A stretch of DNA of 64,000 bases from Bacteroidota bacterium (GCA_016715425.1 JADKAC010000008.1:355001-419000); one strand, 5' to 3'; counted from the first letter of the stretch, positions 27,733 through 38,493 are shown. Translations and numbers: made by a program. The notes: generated by a model not told the origin, from the sequence alone.

Positions 27733-28953
27733 CTACCTGCTTTTAATAAAATATTGAAAGCAAGTATTTTTTTGCGAATGCATTTTTAAAAAATACATGC
27801 CGTTGGTGAGATTGGAAATATCAATTGTATTTTCAGAATAGTTAGTTACAGTAATTACTGTTTCTCCATTGCTGTTTACAATTATTATATCAAAAGGAAA
27901 TTCAAAATCAGATTTAATGTTCAGATAATTATTTGCTGGATTTGGATAAACAGAAATAGCATTTTGAGAAATAGTATTTACTGATTGAATAATGTTTTTG
28001 TCGTAAGTAACTAAACCCGCAGTTTCTGATCCTATCCAAGCAATACCATTTGCATCCATTGCAATTGAGTTAAGATTATCATCGGGTAATGCAGAATTTT
28101 CCGCAGTAAAGTTTTCCCAATCTGTAGCATTGAAAAGTGCAAGTCCGGTAACATTCATTGCAAGAAAACCTTGACTTTCATCTACAGCAACATCAGCAAC
28201 TTCCCAATCGGGAATATCGGAATTTGCTATACCAAAATTTAAAAAATTTCCATCGGCAGTATAAATTGATAATCCGCCGAAAGCTGTTGCCATCCAAATA
28301 TTATAAGAATCATCTTTTGCTAATCCCAAGACTGTATTATCTCCGATATCAGAATTTTCTGTGCGGAAATATTGCAGTTCACCATTATCCAAAGTGGTTA
28401 GTCCGCCATTAATTGTTCCTATAAATTTTTTACCTGTATCATCAATTAAAATATCGGTGATGTTATTGGATTTAATTTCTGAATTACTAATCGTATAAGT
28501 AAACCATTCATCCGCACCATTCCATTTTGTAAGTCCACCGGTGGAACCAATCCAAATTGTATCATTCGCATCTTTAATAATTGCCCGCACAAAATCATCC
28601 GGTAATTCTGAGTTGGTGGTATTGTAATTTAACCAATCAGTACCATTAAATTTTGATAATCCGTTTTGAAACATTCCTACCCATAATATATTTTCATCAT
28701 CCACATACACTGCACGAATATCATTTTCCGGCAATCCTGAATTAGTGGTATTTAATACAGTCCAATTATTATCAATATCAATTTTCACTAAACCACTTTG
28801 TGTACCTATCCATTTATTTTGGTCGGCATCTATATAAACTGTATTCACTAAATTATCGGGTAACAAAGAATTTTCAGTATTGTAAATAATAAATGGTGAT
28901 TGCGCATTTGCTGTGATGCTGAAAAATAAAAGTAGATATGTGATGAAACGCAT
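27733..28953 (-). CDS. T9SS-exported two-component-regulator-type propeller protein
   Basis: 406 residues. Signal peptide (ends ANAQ), about six to seven propeller repeats of the kind NxxLPDxxVxxIxxDxxxxxWIGT, then a type A T9SS sorting domain (VYPNPANNYLNI to the end). These proteins carry the periplasmic propeller fold without the kinase part and are exported by T9SS. The propeller repeats (for example NSGLPENDIRAVYVDDENI) are regular and complete. The ligand is unknown. Followed by the repeat block and convergent with the lipoprotein gene. Confidence 0.9.
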   Translation of the reverse strand: MRFITYLLLFFSITANAQSPFIIYNTENSLLPDNLVNTVYIDADQNKWIGTQSGLVKIDIDNNWTVLNTTNSGLPENDIRAVYVDDENILWVGMFQNGLSKFNGTDWLNYNTTNSELPDDFVRAIIKDANDTIWIGSTGGLTKWNGADEWFTYTISNSEIKSNNITDILIDDTGKKFIGTINGGLTTLDNGELQYFRTENSDIGDNTVLGLAKDDSYNIWMATAFGGLSIYTADGNFLNFGIANSDIPDWEVADVAVDESQGFLAMNVTGLALFNATDWENFTAENSALPDDNLNSIAMDANGIAWIGSETAGLVTYDKNIIQSVNTISQNAISVYPNPANNYLNIKSDFEFPFDIIIVNSNGETVITVTNYSENTIDISNLTNGMYFLKMHSQKNTCFQYFIKSR

Positions 28954-29591
28954 GAGGCGAAGTTAATTAGCAGATTTGATGATTAGCCGATTAGCCGATG
29001 TGTTTGATGTGAGAATGTGCAAATGTGAGAATGTGCAAATGAAAAAAAATCCTATAAATCTTTAAATCCGATTAATCCTAATTCAGACAATAATAATAAT
29101 GGGCAAATGTGGCTAATGTGCGAATTTGAAAATTTGCTAATGTAACCTTGTTAGCTAACGTGGAAGCATTAGATAATTTATCGAATTCAAATTTTAGAAA
29201 ACAACTTGAATTATTTCCGGACCAAACCCGAAGGGGTGACATTATTATAACAAACAACTGTAACAAAAAAAACCGAACCCCGAAGGGGTGACATTATGAA
29301 TGGTGAGTAGTGAGTAGTGAAGAAAAAATGAGTGATGAGTTTTTTTAGTGAGTGGTGAATAGTGAATAAGCAATTAGCAATAGGCAATAGGCGAAAAATG
29401 CAATTACCAGAATGCAATTGTAAATTATAAATGGTTAATGGTAATAAAATCAGTGATGAATAATCAATATAGAGTTTATTTAACCGGGAACATGAAACTT
29501 GAAACTTGAATTTTTTTGTCAATAATCAAAGTCAACGGTCTAAGTTTTTTTTCATTGTCAACTGTCCACTGTCAATTGTCAACTGTCTAAG
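28954..29591. repeat. Intergenic repeat block
   Basis: No gene. GATTAGCCGAT words and GAATGTGC/AAATGTGA octamers (28972-29042), a word AACCCGAAGGGGTGACATTAT repeated in close form at 29225-29248 and 29275-29298, GTGAATAGTGAA-type heptamers (about 29298-29365), GCAATAGGC words, RATSAGT, GAAACTT and TGTCAAC/TGTCCAC heptamers (29555-29590). Confidence 0.85.
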
Positions 29592-31520
29592 TCATTCCTT
29601 CACCCAACTCACAACAACAATTCCCTCTTCCGCTCTTATTTCTGAAAAATAAACTCCGGGTGGAATTGCAGAAATATCTGCAACATCATTTATAAATTCT
29701 ATTGCAACTTCTTCACCTAAATTATTGCGGGTGATGATAGAAATAATATGAAGTGAATGTTCAATATGTATTTCTGTATTTGCGGGATTAGGAAATAATT
29801 TAATTGCATTTTGCGCAAGTGTAATTACACTTAATCCTTCATCAATAACTCCATCGCAATTATCATCCAACCCATTTAATATTTCTGTTGCACCGGGATA
29901 AATATTTTCGTTGGTATCATCGCAATCCGTATTGTCGGTAACATAACCAAAAGGAATATCACAAAACATTTCTTCAGTTTCTGCATCACCAAAACCATCA
30001 CCATCCGCATCTAAGTAATACGCAATAAAAATTGCATCTTCATCAATAAGACCATTGCAGTTATCATCTATTCCATTGCATATATCAATTGCTGTTGGAT
30101 ACATTGAATTATCTGCATCATTACAATCCGAACTATCCGCAACAAACCCCGCAGGTAAAACACAAGCAAGTGTATCATGCATCACATTACCAAAACCATC
30201 ACCATCTTCATCTGCATAAAACACATCTTCGCAAATGCCGAGTTTTACTACCCAGAAATTAAATATGCTATAGGTAGCAGATACATCATAATCTGAAGAA
30301 CCGGAGTAACCGGTAACTACTAAATGATTATCTAAAGTTGGAATTACTTTATAGGCAAAATCAAGTCCGGATCCTCCTATTGATTTTTGCCAAATAATAT
30401 TACCTGCGCTGTCTATTTGTAAAATCCAATAATCTCCCTGTCCCTTATTTTCTGTAGCATCACCATCATCAGAATTTGATACACCTGCTATTATGAATTG
30501 AGTAAGGTAATTGGTTATTATACATCTTCCATCCTCAGCATTGGTTCCTCCATATGTTTTTTGCCATTCTAACTCTCCATTACTATCTAATGAAATAAGC
30601 CAATAATCATCAAAACCATGCGACCCACTCACATCTCCGTAATTAGAATAAGATACGCCAACACATAAATACCCACCACCCGGTTTTTCGACTATGGAAT
30701 AGGCCTCGTCTGTGTTAGAACCACCATACGTTTTTTGCCATTCTAATTCACCCTCACTATCTAATTTAATTATCCAATAATCCCTATCACCTTTATTTTC
30801 TGTTACATCTCCATCGTTGCCTACTGTATATCCTGCGACTATAAAACCACCATCTGAAACCTCTTGCACATCATAAGCACCTTCTAATTCACTGGATCCA
30901 TAAGTTTTTTCCCAGATTATTTCGCCGAAGGGATTAAGCTTAATAATCCAATAGTCACTACTGCCTTTATTTTCAGCAACATCTCCATCAGAAGAGTTTG
31001 TTCCCCCCACTATGATGTAATTACCATCTGAAGTAATTTCAATATCCTTTGCGAGTTCCTCAAAACTTCCACCATACGTTTTTTCCCATTCAATATCCCC
31101 AAACTCATTTATTTTAATTAACCAAAGATCATCTTGACCATTATTAAAAGAAATATCACCATCGTTTGATCCGGTTTCACCACCTAATAAATATCCACCA
31201 TCAATTCCCACACTTAATGTATATCCATAATCCCTATCTGAACCTCCATAAGTTTTAATCCATTCTGTATTTCCTACACTATCAATTTTTACAACAAGCA
31301 TTTCATTTAATCCATGATTAAATAAAATATCTCCATCAGTAGAATTTGTATATCCAATCGTTAAATATCCCCCATCATCCGTAGCTAAAATATCTTGTGC
31401 CCTATCATCACTATTGCCTCCATAAGTATGTTGCCAAATTATTTCTGGTGTTTGTGTTTTTGCATTATTGAAACCGAATACTGTTGAAAGAAAAAATATT
31501 ATTATGAAGTGTTTCATCAA
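29592..31520 (-). CDS. T9SS-exported repeat protein with two MopE-type metal-binding segments
   Basis: 642 residues, signal peptide at the N-terminus. Seven to eight repeats of about 60 residues, each like TYGGSxxDxAxxI..DGGYxxxGxTxSxDGDV..WIIKLDxxG, probably form a beta-propeller. They are followed by two acidic MopE-like motifs (YADEDGDGFGNV, CNDADNSMYPTA; and YLDADGDGFGDA, CDDTNENIYPGA), then a type A sorting domain (LFPNPANTEIHIEHS). Likely a calcium-binding surface or released protein. Function unknown. Confidence 0.9.
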   Translation of the reverse strand: MMKHFIIIFFLSTVFGFNNAKTQTPEIIWQHTYGGNSDDRAQDILATDDGGYLTIGYTNSTDGDILFNHGLNEMLVVKIDSVGNTEWIKTYGGSDRDYGYTLSVGIDGGYLLGGETGSNDGDISFNNGQDDLWLIKINEFGDIEWEKTYGGSFEELAKDIEITSDGNYIIVGGTNSSDGDVAENKGSSDYWIIKLNPFGEIIWEKTYGSSELEGAYDVQEVSDGGFIVAGYTVGNDGDVTENKGDRDYWIIKLDSEGELEWQKTYGGSNTDEAYSIVEKPGGGYLCVGVSYSNYGDVSGSHGFDDYWLISLDSNGELEWQKTYGGTNAEDGRCIITNYLTQFIIAGVSNSDDGDATENKGQGDYWILQIDSAGNIIWQKSIGGSGLDFAYKVIPTLDNHLVVTGYSGSSDYDVSATYSIFNFWVVKLGICEDVFYADEDGDGFGNVMHDTLACVLPAGFVADSSDCNDADNSMYPTAIDICNGIDDNCNGLIDEDAIFIAYYLDADGDGFGDAETEEMFCDIPFGYVTDNTDCDDTNENIYPGATEILNGLDDNCDGVIDEGLSVITLAQNAIKLFPNPANTEIHIEHSLHIISIITRNNLGEEVAIEFINDVADISAIPPGVYFSEIRAEEGIVVVSWVKE

Positions 31521-31589
31521 ATCCTGTTATTATGTACTAAATAAAAATAAGCATTATAGTTTTCTTAAAATTATTATTTGATAAGTAAG

Positions 31590-31626
31590 CAAAAAAAAAA
31601 TGCCGCTTAACTCAGCAGCATTCTTT
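31590..31626 (-). terminator. Intrinsic terminator of the efflux operon
   Basis: On the minus strand AATGCTGC pairs with GCGGCATT around TGAGTTAA and is followed by a run of T (the A-run at 31591-31600 on the plus strand), directly downstream of the RND gene stop. Confidence 0.85.
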
Positions 31627-31644
31627 TATAAATAATAATATGAA

Positions 31645-34600
31645 TTAAATATTTACATCCTGTATTGAAACGGGAGTTGGAGCTGTAATTACTTTTGTTC
31701 TTTTAATTCCAAATTTACTGTAGAGCCAAGTTTTAAATTGCTCGTTTAATAAATACATTACCGGAACTACTAATAGTGTTACAAAAGTTGCATAGCCAAG
31801 TCCGAAAACAATTGTCCATGCAAGTGGTCCCCAGAAAATTACATTTTCACCACCAAACCAAATATCGGGACGCAATTGTGTAAATAAACCAACGAAGTCA
31901 ATATTAAATCCTATTGCCAAGGGTATCATCCCAAAAATAGTGGACAATGCTGTTTGAACCACTGGTGTCATTCGAATTCGGGCACCTTCTACCACAGCTT
32001 CTTTTACACTCATTCCTTCTTCCACCAATACATCCGTAAATTCAACAAGCAGGATCCCATTTTTCACCACAATACCGAGCAATGCAACAATACCTACACC
32101 GGTCATTACTGCAGAGAAATTCATTCCCGTAAGACCATATCCGAGCAGCACACCAATGATGCTGAAAATAATTTCAGTGAAAATAATTAGTGGTTTTGAA
32201 ATAGAATTAAATTGTGCTACTAAAATTATAATTAGCAGGAATAATGAAATAATCCAGGCAATACTTATAAAGCTTATTGTTTCTTCAAAATCCTGGCTTG
32301 CACCGGTGTATCCAATGGTTACTCCCGGTGGTGTATCAAAGTCGGCCAATGCAGTTTTTATCTGATTCATGATTGCAGGTTGTTGCGATTCATAACCAGT
32401 AAGTAAGTTGGATGAAATAGTTACCACACGTTTTTGATCAATACGTTTTATACCGCTATAAGTACTAGAATATTTTATATCGGCAAATGCACTTAACGGA
32501 ACTTGACGCACGCTACCCGTAGTAATATCTCTGTAAGTTAATTTCAGATCTTTTAACTGATCAATGCTTTTGCGTTGTTCTTCATCGTAACGCACCACAA
32601 TCGGATAATCATCATTGCCTTCTTTGTATCTTGAAACTTCAAAGCCATATACTGCATTTCTTATTTCAAATCCAACAGTATTTGTGGACACACCTTCACG
32701 GTTCATTCGCTCACGATCCAAATCAATTACCACTTCCGGTTTATTTGCTTGTAAATCTGTTTTTAATTCTTCAATGCCTTGAATATTTAAAGATTCCAGA
32801 TAGCGCTTTACATCTCCGGAAGTTGCAATGATATCATCGAAGTTATCACCAGTTATTTCTATGTTGATTGGCTTACCTTGTGGTGGTCCGTTTTGTTCAC
32901 CCGCTATTGTTATTTCTGCACCCGGAATTCCTTTTACTGCTTCTCTGAATTCCACCATATACGGTGCTGTTTTTCTGTTGCGACGAATAGAACTTTCAAT
33001 AAACGCAACAGTTACTTTTCCTTTATTGGTGTAAGCACTTTGATCAAACGGGTCTTCACTTGCACTGATAGTAACATTGGAAATAACTGATTCTACCAAC
33101 TCATTATTTTCTCCCAACACATTGGTAATTCGTTTTTCTACTACTTGTGTTACAGAGTCTGTAATTGCTTGATCTGTTCCTGTTGGCATTACGATATATG
33201 CATAGATAAAATTGGGATCACCCGTTGGAAATTGCTCTACCCCCGGTTTTGAAATCATCAAACTCACAATGGCAATAATCAAGGATAAAAATATTCCACC
33301 GAATGTAAGTACAGGATGTCTTAATGTCCATCTTAAAATGTTGGAATAACCATTTTGAACAACTGGCCATCCTTTTTCCTGGAACCATCTTATCGCTCTA
33401 ATCAATACAAGACTATACAACCAGAAAAATCCAACAAGGGTAATAATGATATTTCCCAACAATGGATTTCCACTGAAAGAAATGATTAAACCGAATGCAA
33501 CAACCACAGCAGAGAAAACAAACTGACGACGACGTTTTGGTTTATCTTCTTTATTATGCGCTTTCATAAATGTTGCGGCGAATACAGGATTTATTAAGTA
33601 GGCAACTAGTAGTGATGCTGTTAATGTGATAATTAAAGTAATAGGTAAAAAACGCATAAACGAACCAATCATTCCCGGCCAAAATAAGAGAGGAAAGAAT
33701 GGGGCAAGTGTGGTTAAGGTACCTGCCATTACCGGAACAAATACTTCCCCCGCTGCTCGCTTTGCAGCAATGCGAATAGGTACTTTTCCATTGTTGAAAA
33801 TACGGTGTGTATTTTCGATTACAACAATCGCATCATCTACTACTATTCCCAGACCGAGCAGGAATGCAAACAACACAATCAAGTTCATTGCACCACCAAT
33901 TAAACTCAAAACAATAAATGCAATAAACATGGAAAGAGGCACAGATAAACCGATAAACATCGCATCTGTAGCTCCCATAAAAAACATGAGGGTAAGAGTT
34001 ACAAGAATAAAACCGATGATGATGGAATTAATTAAATCCTGCAATTGCGTACGAGTCATTGAGGATTGATCACCGGTAACAGTAATTTCCAGATCGGATG
34101 GTAATTCTTTAAGTTGAAGTTCTTCTAATAATGTTTTAATATGATCCGATGCATCAATTAAATTCTCACCACTTTTTTTAATAACATTCAGCGTGATTAC
34201 TTTTTTGCCATCTAATCTTGCAAAACTTTCCTGCTCCTTAAAACTATCTTTTACTTCAGCAATATCTTTCAAATAAATAGGTTCATTTTGCATATTCAAA
34301 ATCAACATATTTTTTATCTGATCTACATTATCAAACTCACCATTTACGGAAATACTGCGTCGCATTTCATCTACACGAATAGAACCTCCGGAAACAATTT
34401 TATTCTCATTACTTATGGCGGTATAGATATCATAAATAGTAACCTGTGAAGCCTGCATTTTATACATATCCATATTGATTTGTATCTCTCGCTCCGGCGC
34501 ACCGATTACATCTACTTTTGATATTTCAGGTACTTCTTCAATTTTATCCTGCAGCAATTCTGCATACCGGTTTAATGTACCCAAATCGTAATCGCCACTC

Positions 34601-35058
34601 ACGTTTACAAACATGATTGGTATCTCAGAAAATTCTACTTTTAAAACATTGGGACCATACTGCGGATCAAGATCACTTGGCAGATTTGGTTTTGCTTTAT
34701 CTACCGCATCTTTTACTTTTTGATTGGCATCATTGATATCTGTTCCTGAAACAAATTCCACCATGATACTCGAAAAATCCTGTACCGAGTTACTGGTAAT
34801 TTTATTTATTCCATTTACTGCGCCAATCTCTTTTTCTAATTCTTTGGTAATCAGATTTTCAATATCCGTAGGTGATGAACCGGGATAAATAGTGGATACA
34901 TAAATGGTAGGTAATGTAATATCGGGATAGAGTTCTTTTGGCAAACTCTGATAGGTGGTTATACCCAACACGGTAATGATAAGCGATATAATAAAAATTG
35001 TAGTGCGGTTATCAATTACCCAACTGGAGGGTTTAAACTCTTTAAAAACTTCTTTCAT
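31645..35058 (-). CDS. RND-family efflux pump inner-membrane permease
   Basis: 1137 residues, AcrB/CusA-type transporter that couples proton entry to drug or metal export across the envelope. N-terminal helix followed by PSDLDPQYGP-type porter domain; proton relay helix LGLGIVVDDAIVVIE (near residue 400); C-terminal GIVALLGIVVKNGILLVEF. It is about 90 residues longer than typical members because two extra hydrophobic segments (RQFVFSAVVVAFGLII and NIIITLVGFFWLYSLVLI) lie between TM6 and TM7 and because of a segment near the C-terminus (about residues 1060-1090). This extended form is common in Bacteroidota as I recall. It sits last in a tetR-tolC-MFP-RND operon. Substrate unknown. Confidence 0.92.
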   Translation of the reverse strand: MKEVFKEFKPSSWVIDNRTTIFIISLIITVLGITTYQSLPKELYPDITLPTIYVSTIYPGSSPTDIENLITKELEKEIGAVNGINKITSNSVQDFSSIMVEFVSGTDINDANQKVKDAVDKAKPNLPSDLDPQYGPNVLKVEFSEIPIMFVNVSGDYDLGTLNRYAELLQDKIEEVPEISKVDVIGAPEREIQINMDMYKMQASQVTIYDIYTAISNENKIVSGGSIRVDEMRRSISVNGEFDNVDQIKNMLILNMQNEPIYLKDIAEVKDSFKEQESFARLDGKKVITLNVIKKSGENLIDASDHIKTLLEELQLKELPSDLEITVTGDQSSMTRTQLQDLINSIIIGFILVTLTLMFFMGATDAMFIGLSVPLSMFIAFIVLSLIGGAMNLIVLFAFLLGLGIVVDDAIVVIENTHRIFNNGKVPIRIAAKRAAGEVFVPVMAGTLTTLAPFFPLLFWPGMIGSFMRFLPITLIITLTASLLVAYLINPVFAATFMKAHNKEDKPKRRRQFVFSAVVVAFGLIISFSGNPLLGNIIITLVGFFWLYSLVLIRAIRWFQEKGWPVVQNGYSNILRWTLRHPVLTFGGIFLSLIIAIVSLMISKPGVEQFPTGDPNFIYAYIVMPTGTDQAITDSVTQVVEKRITNVLGENNELVESVISNVTISASEDPFDQSAYTNKGKVTVAFIESSIRRNRKTAPYMVEFREAVKGIPGAEITIAGEQNGPPQGKPINIEITGDNFDDIIATSGDVKRYLESLNIQGIEELKTDLQANKPEVVIDLDRERMNREGVSTNTVGFEIRNAVYGFEVSRYKEGNDDYPIVVRYDEEQRKSIDQLKDLKLTYRDITTGSVRQVPLSAFADIKYSSTYSGIKRIDQKRVVTISSNLLTGYESQQPAIMNQIKTALADFDTPPGVTIGYTGASQDFEETISFISIAWIISLFLLIIILVAQFNSISKPLIIFTEIIFSIIGVLLGYGLTGMNFSAVMTGVGIVALLGIVVKNGILLVEFTDVLVEEGMSVKEAVVEGARIRMTPVVQTALSTIFGMIPLAIGFNIDFVGLFTQLRPDIWFGGENVIFWGPLAWTIVFGLGYATFVTLLVVPVMYLLNEQFKTWLYSKFGIKRTKVITAPTPVSIQDVNI

Positions 35059-35115
35059 AATGGAAGTATGTTTATAATAAATTAGCTGTTGGTCAATTTT
35101 TTTTTTAAAACCGAA

Positions 35116-36237
35116 TTACATCGTTATTGGCTGTCCATTCACAAGTTCCTGATAACCTTGAGTAATAATTTTATCGCCTTCTTGTAAGCCGGAAGTAATT
35201 TCAATTTTTCCGTTATATACTTTGCCGGTAGTAACACTGCGGCGTTGTGCTGTCCATGCATCACCTTGTTGTTCTGCTACAAAAATATAACTGGCATCAC
35301 TGGATTGTTGCACCAGATTTATATCTACAATTATTGCATCCTGACTTGTATAATCTGCAATTTTTAAAATGGCAATCATATTCGGTTTATAAATTCCATC
35401 GCTGGAAATTTTTGCTTCAGTAGTAAATGTTCTGCTATTCTGATTAATTACTCTGGAAGTAAATGAAATTTTAGATTCCACTTCACGCTGCAAATCAGGG
35501 AAATAAATGAGTACTTTATTCCCTGTTTGTACAGATGCCGAATGTGCTTCAGAAACTTCACCTATAACTTTCAGACTACTCATATTTACAACACGAATAC
35601 CCATCATGCCCGGCGATGCAATCTGACCAACTTTAATATCCACTTCATCCACAACACCATTTATGGGTGAAGTTAATCTCGACATTTGCAATTGTTCATT
35701 TGCTGCAGCAAGAGAAGCTTCCAAAGTTTCCATATTATTTTTTGCAGATAAGTATTGTACTTCACTGCCGATGTTTTGATCCCACAATGCTTTTTGTTTT
35801 ACATGAATGTCTTTCGCAAATTGCAATTGTGTTTTAATAGTTTCTACATTTTTTCTTGCCGCTTCATTATCTATTTCTGCAAGCAACTGACCTTTGGAAA
35901 CTGTCTGCCCTTCGGTTACATACACAGATTTAATTATACCCGGAAGTTGTGCTGTTACCAATACATTATCTTCTGCATCCACTTTCGCTTGTATTTCAAT
36001 ATAGCGGGTGAATGGTTGTTTATTTATTTCAGCAATGGTCACGAGTTTTTGTTTTCCCTGCACTGCATTACCACCCTCCGCTGCAATTTCATCTTCCAGA
36101 GTTTTTATTTGTTCATCTATTGCCGCACGTTCTTTTAGTAATGCACTTAATTGTGCATCCTTATCTCCTTCTGTTTTTTTGCTTCCGCAAGAAGCCAGGA
36201 TGATAAGCGTAATTGAGTATATCAGTATCTTTTTCAT
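35116..36237 (-). CDS. RND efflux periplasmic adaptor (membrane fusion) lipoprotein
   Basis: 373 residues. Lipobox LASC at the N-terminus, a coiled-coil start (about 25-60), a lipoyl-like barrel half (VYVTEGQTVSKGQLLAEID), a helical hairpin and the second lipoyl half (LTSPINGVVDEVDIKVGQ), then beta-barrel and membrane-proximal domains. It bridges the permease and the TolC-type channel. 57 bp lie between it and the permease gene; 10 bp separate it from the tolC-like gene. Confidence 0.93.
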   Translation of the reverse strand: MKKILIYSITLIILASCGSKKTEGDKDAQLSALLKERAAIDEQIKTLEDEIAAEGGNAVQGKQKLVTIAEINKQPFTRYIEIQAKVDAEDNVLVTAQLPGIIKSVYVTEGQTVSKGQLLAEIDNEAARKNVETIKTQLQFAKDIHVKQKALWDQNIGSEVQYLSAKNNMETLEASLAAANEQLQMSRLTSPINGVVDEVDIKVGQIASPGMMGIRVVNMSSLKVIGEVSEAHSASVQTGNKVLIYFPDLQREVESKISFTSRVINQNSRTFTTEAKISSDGIYKPNMIAILKIADYTSQDAIIVDINLVQQSSDASYIFVAEQQGDAWTAQRRSVTTGKVYNGKIEITSGLQEGDKIITQGYQELVNGQPITM

Positions 36238-36247
36238 TCGATTGTTT

Positions 36248-37582
36248 TTATAAGTAGCCTAAAGATTTTTTAAGATTAGTTCTTGATGATAATAAATTAT
36301 ACAGTGCATTAATGTATGATCTCTGTGCATTAAATACAGTGGTTTCTCCGTCTGTTAATTCCAAACTGGAACCCACACCTTCTTTATATTTTGTTAATGC
36401 TCTGCTATAAATTTTATTTGCCAATTCCATATTGGATAATTGATTTTCTAATTCTTCCTGCGCATTTAAATACTCCGAAGTGTATTGTGAAATTTCTAAT
36501 TGTATTCCTCTGGTTACATCTATTTGAGTAAGCTGTGCACGATTAAAACCAATGGTAGCTTCCTGCACTGCTGCCGAGCGATGTAAACCATCGAAAATCG
36601 GCAGACTTAATTTCACTCCCACCAATGATGTTTCGAACCATGGATTATCCCACTCTAAAAAATTAAATTGATTGCGTTGTGCCACTTGTGAATAGGAACC
36701 ATATAAAGCAAGTGTGGGAAAATATGCTGCTTTATTTACTTTAATATTCAGTGCATTTAAATCCACATTTGTTTGCGCTACATTAAATTCCGGACGAGTA
36801 AGATAGTTCTGATCATTCTCCATCAAAATAAAATTATCCTGAATGGTAGTTAATGAATCCGTGAGAATAATATCCTCACTCAAATCCATTCCCATTTGAA
36901 ATTTTAATAAGTTCTTTGCCACTTCTTTTTGGCGTACTAAATTCTTTTCCATTGTTTGTAAATTGGAATTTGTAATACGCAATCTGTCCACATCCACCTC
37001 TTCCACAAAACCCTGCTTGTACATTTCACCCATTTCAAATAATGTTTTTTCAATGATAGCAATATCCTTTTCTAACAATCTTGCTTGCTCATCTAATATC
37101 AACACATTAAAATATGCGAGCTCTACATTTTTGCGAATATCTGTTTCCGTAACTTTCGATTGGTACTGCAATAATTCTATATACACTTTTGCCGCCTGCA
37201 ATCCATAGATATAAGGGCCGCTGAATAATAACTGTGAAGCCGAAAAATTCATATTCATATTTTCAGGTGTACCAAATTGCAATTCTTCAAACTGACCCGG
37301 TTCACCACCAAAAAATTCCGCCGGAATTAATTGGGTTGGCAAGGTTAAATAATGTGTGTAGTCCAGGCCGAAATCTACTTGCGGCAAACCCATAGATGTT
37401 GTTGATTTTTTTGTGGATTCCCCTGCTTCGATATCCAGAAGAGCCCGCTTTGCATCGGTGTTATTTTGAACGCCATATTCTTGCGCCTGCGCCATAGTAA
37501 AACTCTGCGTCTGCGCAAATGCATTTACTTGAATAAGAACAGGAATCAGAATTATGGCACTCCATTTTTTCCAATAATTCAT
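36248..37582 (-). CDS. TolC-family outer-membrane efflux channel
   Basis: 444 residues with signal peptide ending AFAQ and two OEP repeats of long amphipathic helices, each including the conserved ALxIxxN / A..YFP..LYG segments (KVNKAAYFPTLALYGSYSQ). Forms the trimeric outer-membrane duct of the pump. Its start overlaps the tetR stop (ATGA). Confidence 0.93.
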   Translation of the reverse strand: MNYWKKWSAIILIPVLIQVNAFAQTQSFTMAQAQEYGVQNNTDAKRALLDIEAGESTKKSTTSMGLPQVDFGLDYTHYLTLPTQLIPAEFFGGEPGQFEELQFGTPENMNMNFSASQLLFSGPYIYGLQAAKVYIELLQYQSKVTETDIRKNVELAYFNVLILDEQARLLEKDIAIIEKTLFEMGEMYKQGFVEEVDVDRLRITNSNLQTMEKNLVRQKEVAKNLLKFQMGMDLSEDIILTDSLTTIQDNFILMENDQNYLTRPEFNVAQTNVDLNALNIKVNKAAYFPTLALYGSYSQVAQRNQFNFLEWDNPWFETSLVGVKLSLPIFDGLHRSAAVQEATIGFNRAQLTQIDVTRGIQLEISQYTSEYLNAQEELENQLSNMELANKIYSRALTKYKEGVGSSLELTDGETTVFNAQRSYINALYNLLSSRTNLKKSLGYL

Positions 37583-38190
37583 AGAATGGTTGTTTTAATT
37601 TTTTCTAATTTTTTTATGCCTTTAGGTGTTGCAATGCCACGAATATGATATTGAATATATTGCGGCATTACTTGATCAAGTGTGTAGGTATCGGGTTTAA
37701 ATATTTGCGGATCAATCAACATTTCCATGCGACTGATATAAATGGATGCAATGATATTCTCATCAAAATCATCTCTGTACAATTCCTGCTCACGCCCTTT
37801 GCGAATATTTTCGATCATACAATTATATACATGGGTGTTGCGATGCTCTAAAAATAATTGCCAGCTTTTGGGATAGTATTTTCTGAGGTCATATATCAGC
37901 GAAGGATTGATGTCTTTTAAATGTTGAGTTACCCATTCTGTTATCTGTAACATTTCAGAAATAGCATCCTGAGAAGTGGCATATATTGTATTTACTACTT
38001 CGTTGTGATGTTGAAAATGAAATGCCGTTACCTTATGCACTAATTCGTCTTTACTTGTAAAATACTGATACAGTGTTTTTTTTGAAATAACCAGATCTCT
38101 TGCCACATCATCCATTGTAACACTTTTTGCACCATAGCGCAAGAACAGACGTTCACATCGCTCTAATATTTTTTGTTCTTCAATAGTCAT
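37579..38190 (-). CDS. TetR/AcrR-family transcriptional regulator of the efflux operon
   Basis: 203 residues. N-terminal helix-turn-helix SVTMDDVARDLVISKKTLYQYF (about 19-40) then KDELVHKV. The C-terminal ligand-binding domain is divergent. First gene of the operon and translationally coupled to the channel gene, so it probably represses its own promoter upstream of 38190 and responds to a pump substrate. Confidence 0.9.
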   Translation of the reverse strand: MTIEEQKILERCERLFLRYGAKSVTMDDVARDLVISKKTLYQYFTSKDELVHKVTAFHFQHHNEVVNTIYATSQDAISEMLQITEWVTQHLKDINPSLIYDLRKYYPKSWQLFLEHRNTHVYNCMIENIRKGREQELYRDDFDENIIASIYISRMEMLIDPQIFKPDTYTLDQVMPQYIQYHIRGIATPKGIKKLEKIKTTIL

Positions 38191-38418
38191 TTTGCGGGTG
38201 CGAAATTAGAACAGAAAAACACAGGAAACGATAAATGGTTTAAAAGTTTCCGGAGTTTTTAGAAACTTTAACGTTTGGAAGAGGAGGGGAATTAGGAATT
38301 AAGAATGAGGAATTAAGAATTAGGAATGAGGAATTAGGAATATAGAATGAAGGAACAATCTGAGATGAGTAATCAGTAATGAGTTTTTTATAGTGTGTAG
38401 TAAATATGGATCTAAAAA

Positions 38419-38468
38419 AGCCACGAATGCATGAATAGGTTTCCTTTTTTATTTGTGCATTCGTGGCT
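38419..38468. repeat. GCCACGAATGC hairpin family, copy 2 (short version)
   Basis: Outer arms (38419-38436 and 38451-38468) pair with one mismatch-type difference; the inner arms seen at 21475 and 57755 are missing, so this copy has lost the middle. Confidence 0.88.
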
Positions 38469-38493
38469 GCATTTTTTTATATCTCAAAAAAAC

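Noticed and set aside
33626..34069. 147-residue antisense ORF inside the RND gene
   Set aside because: It is a shadow of a conserved transmembrane region with no independent evidence.
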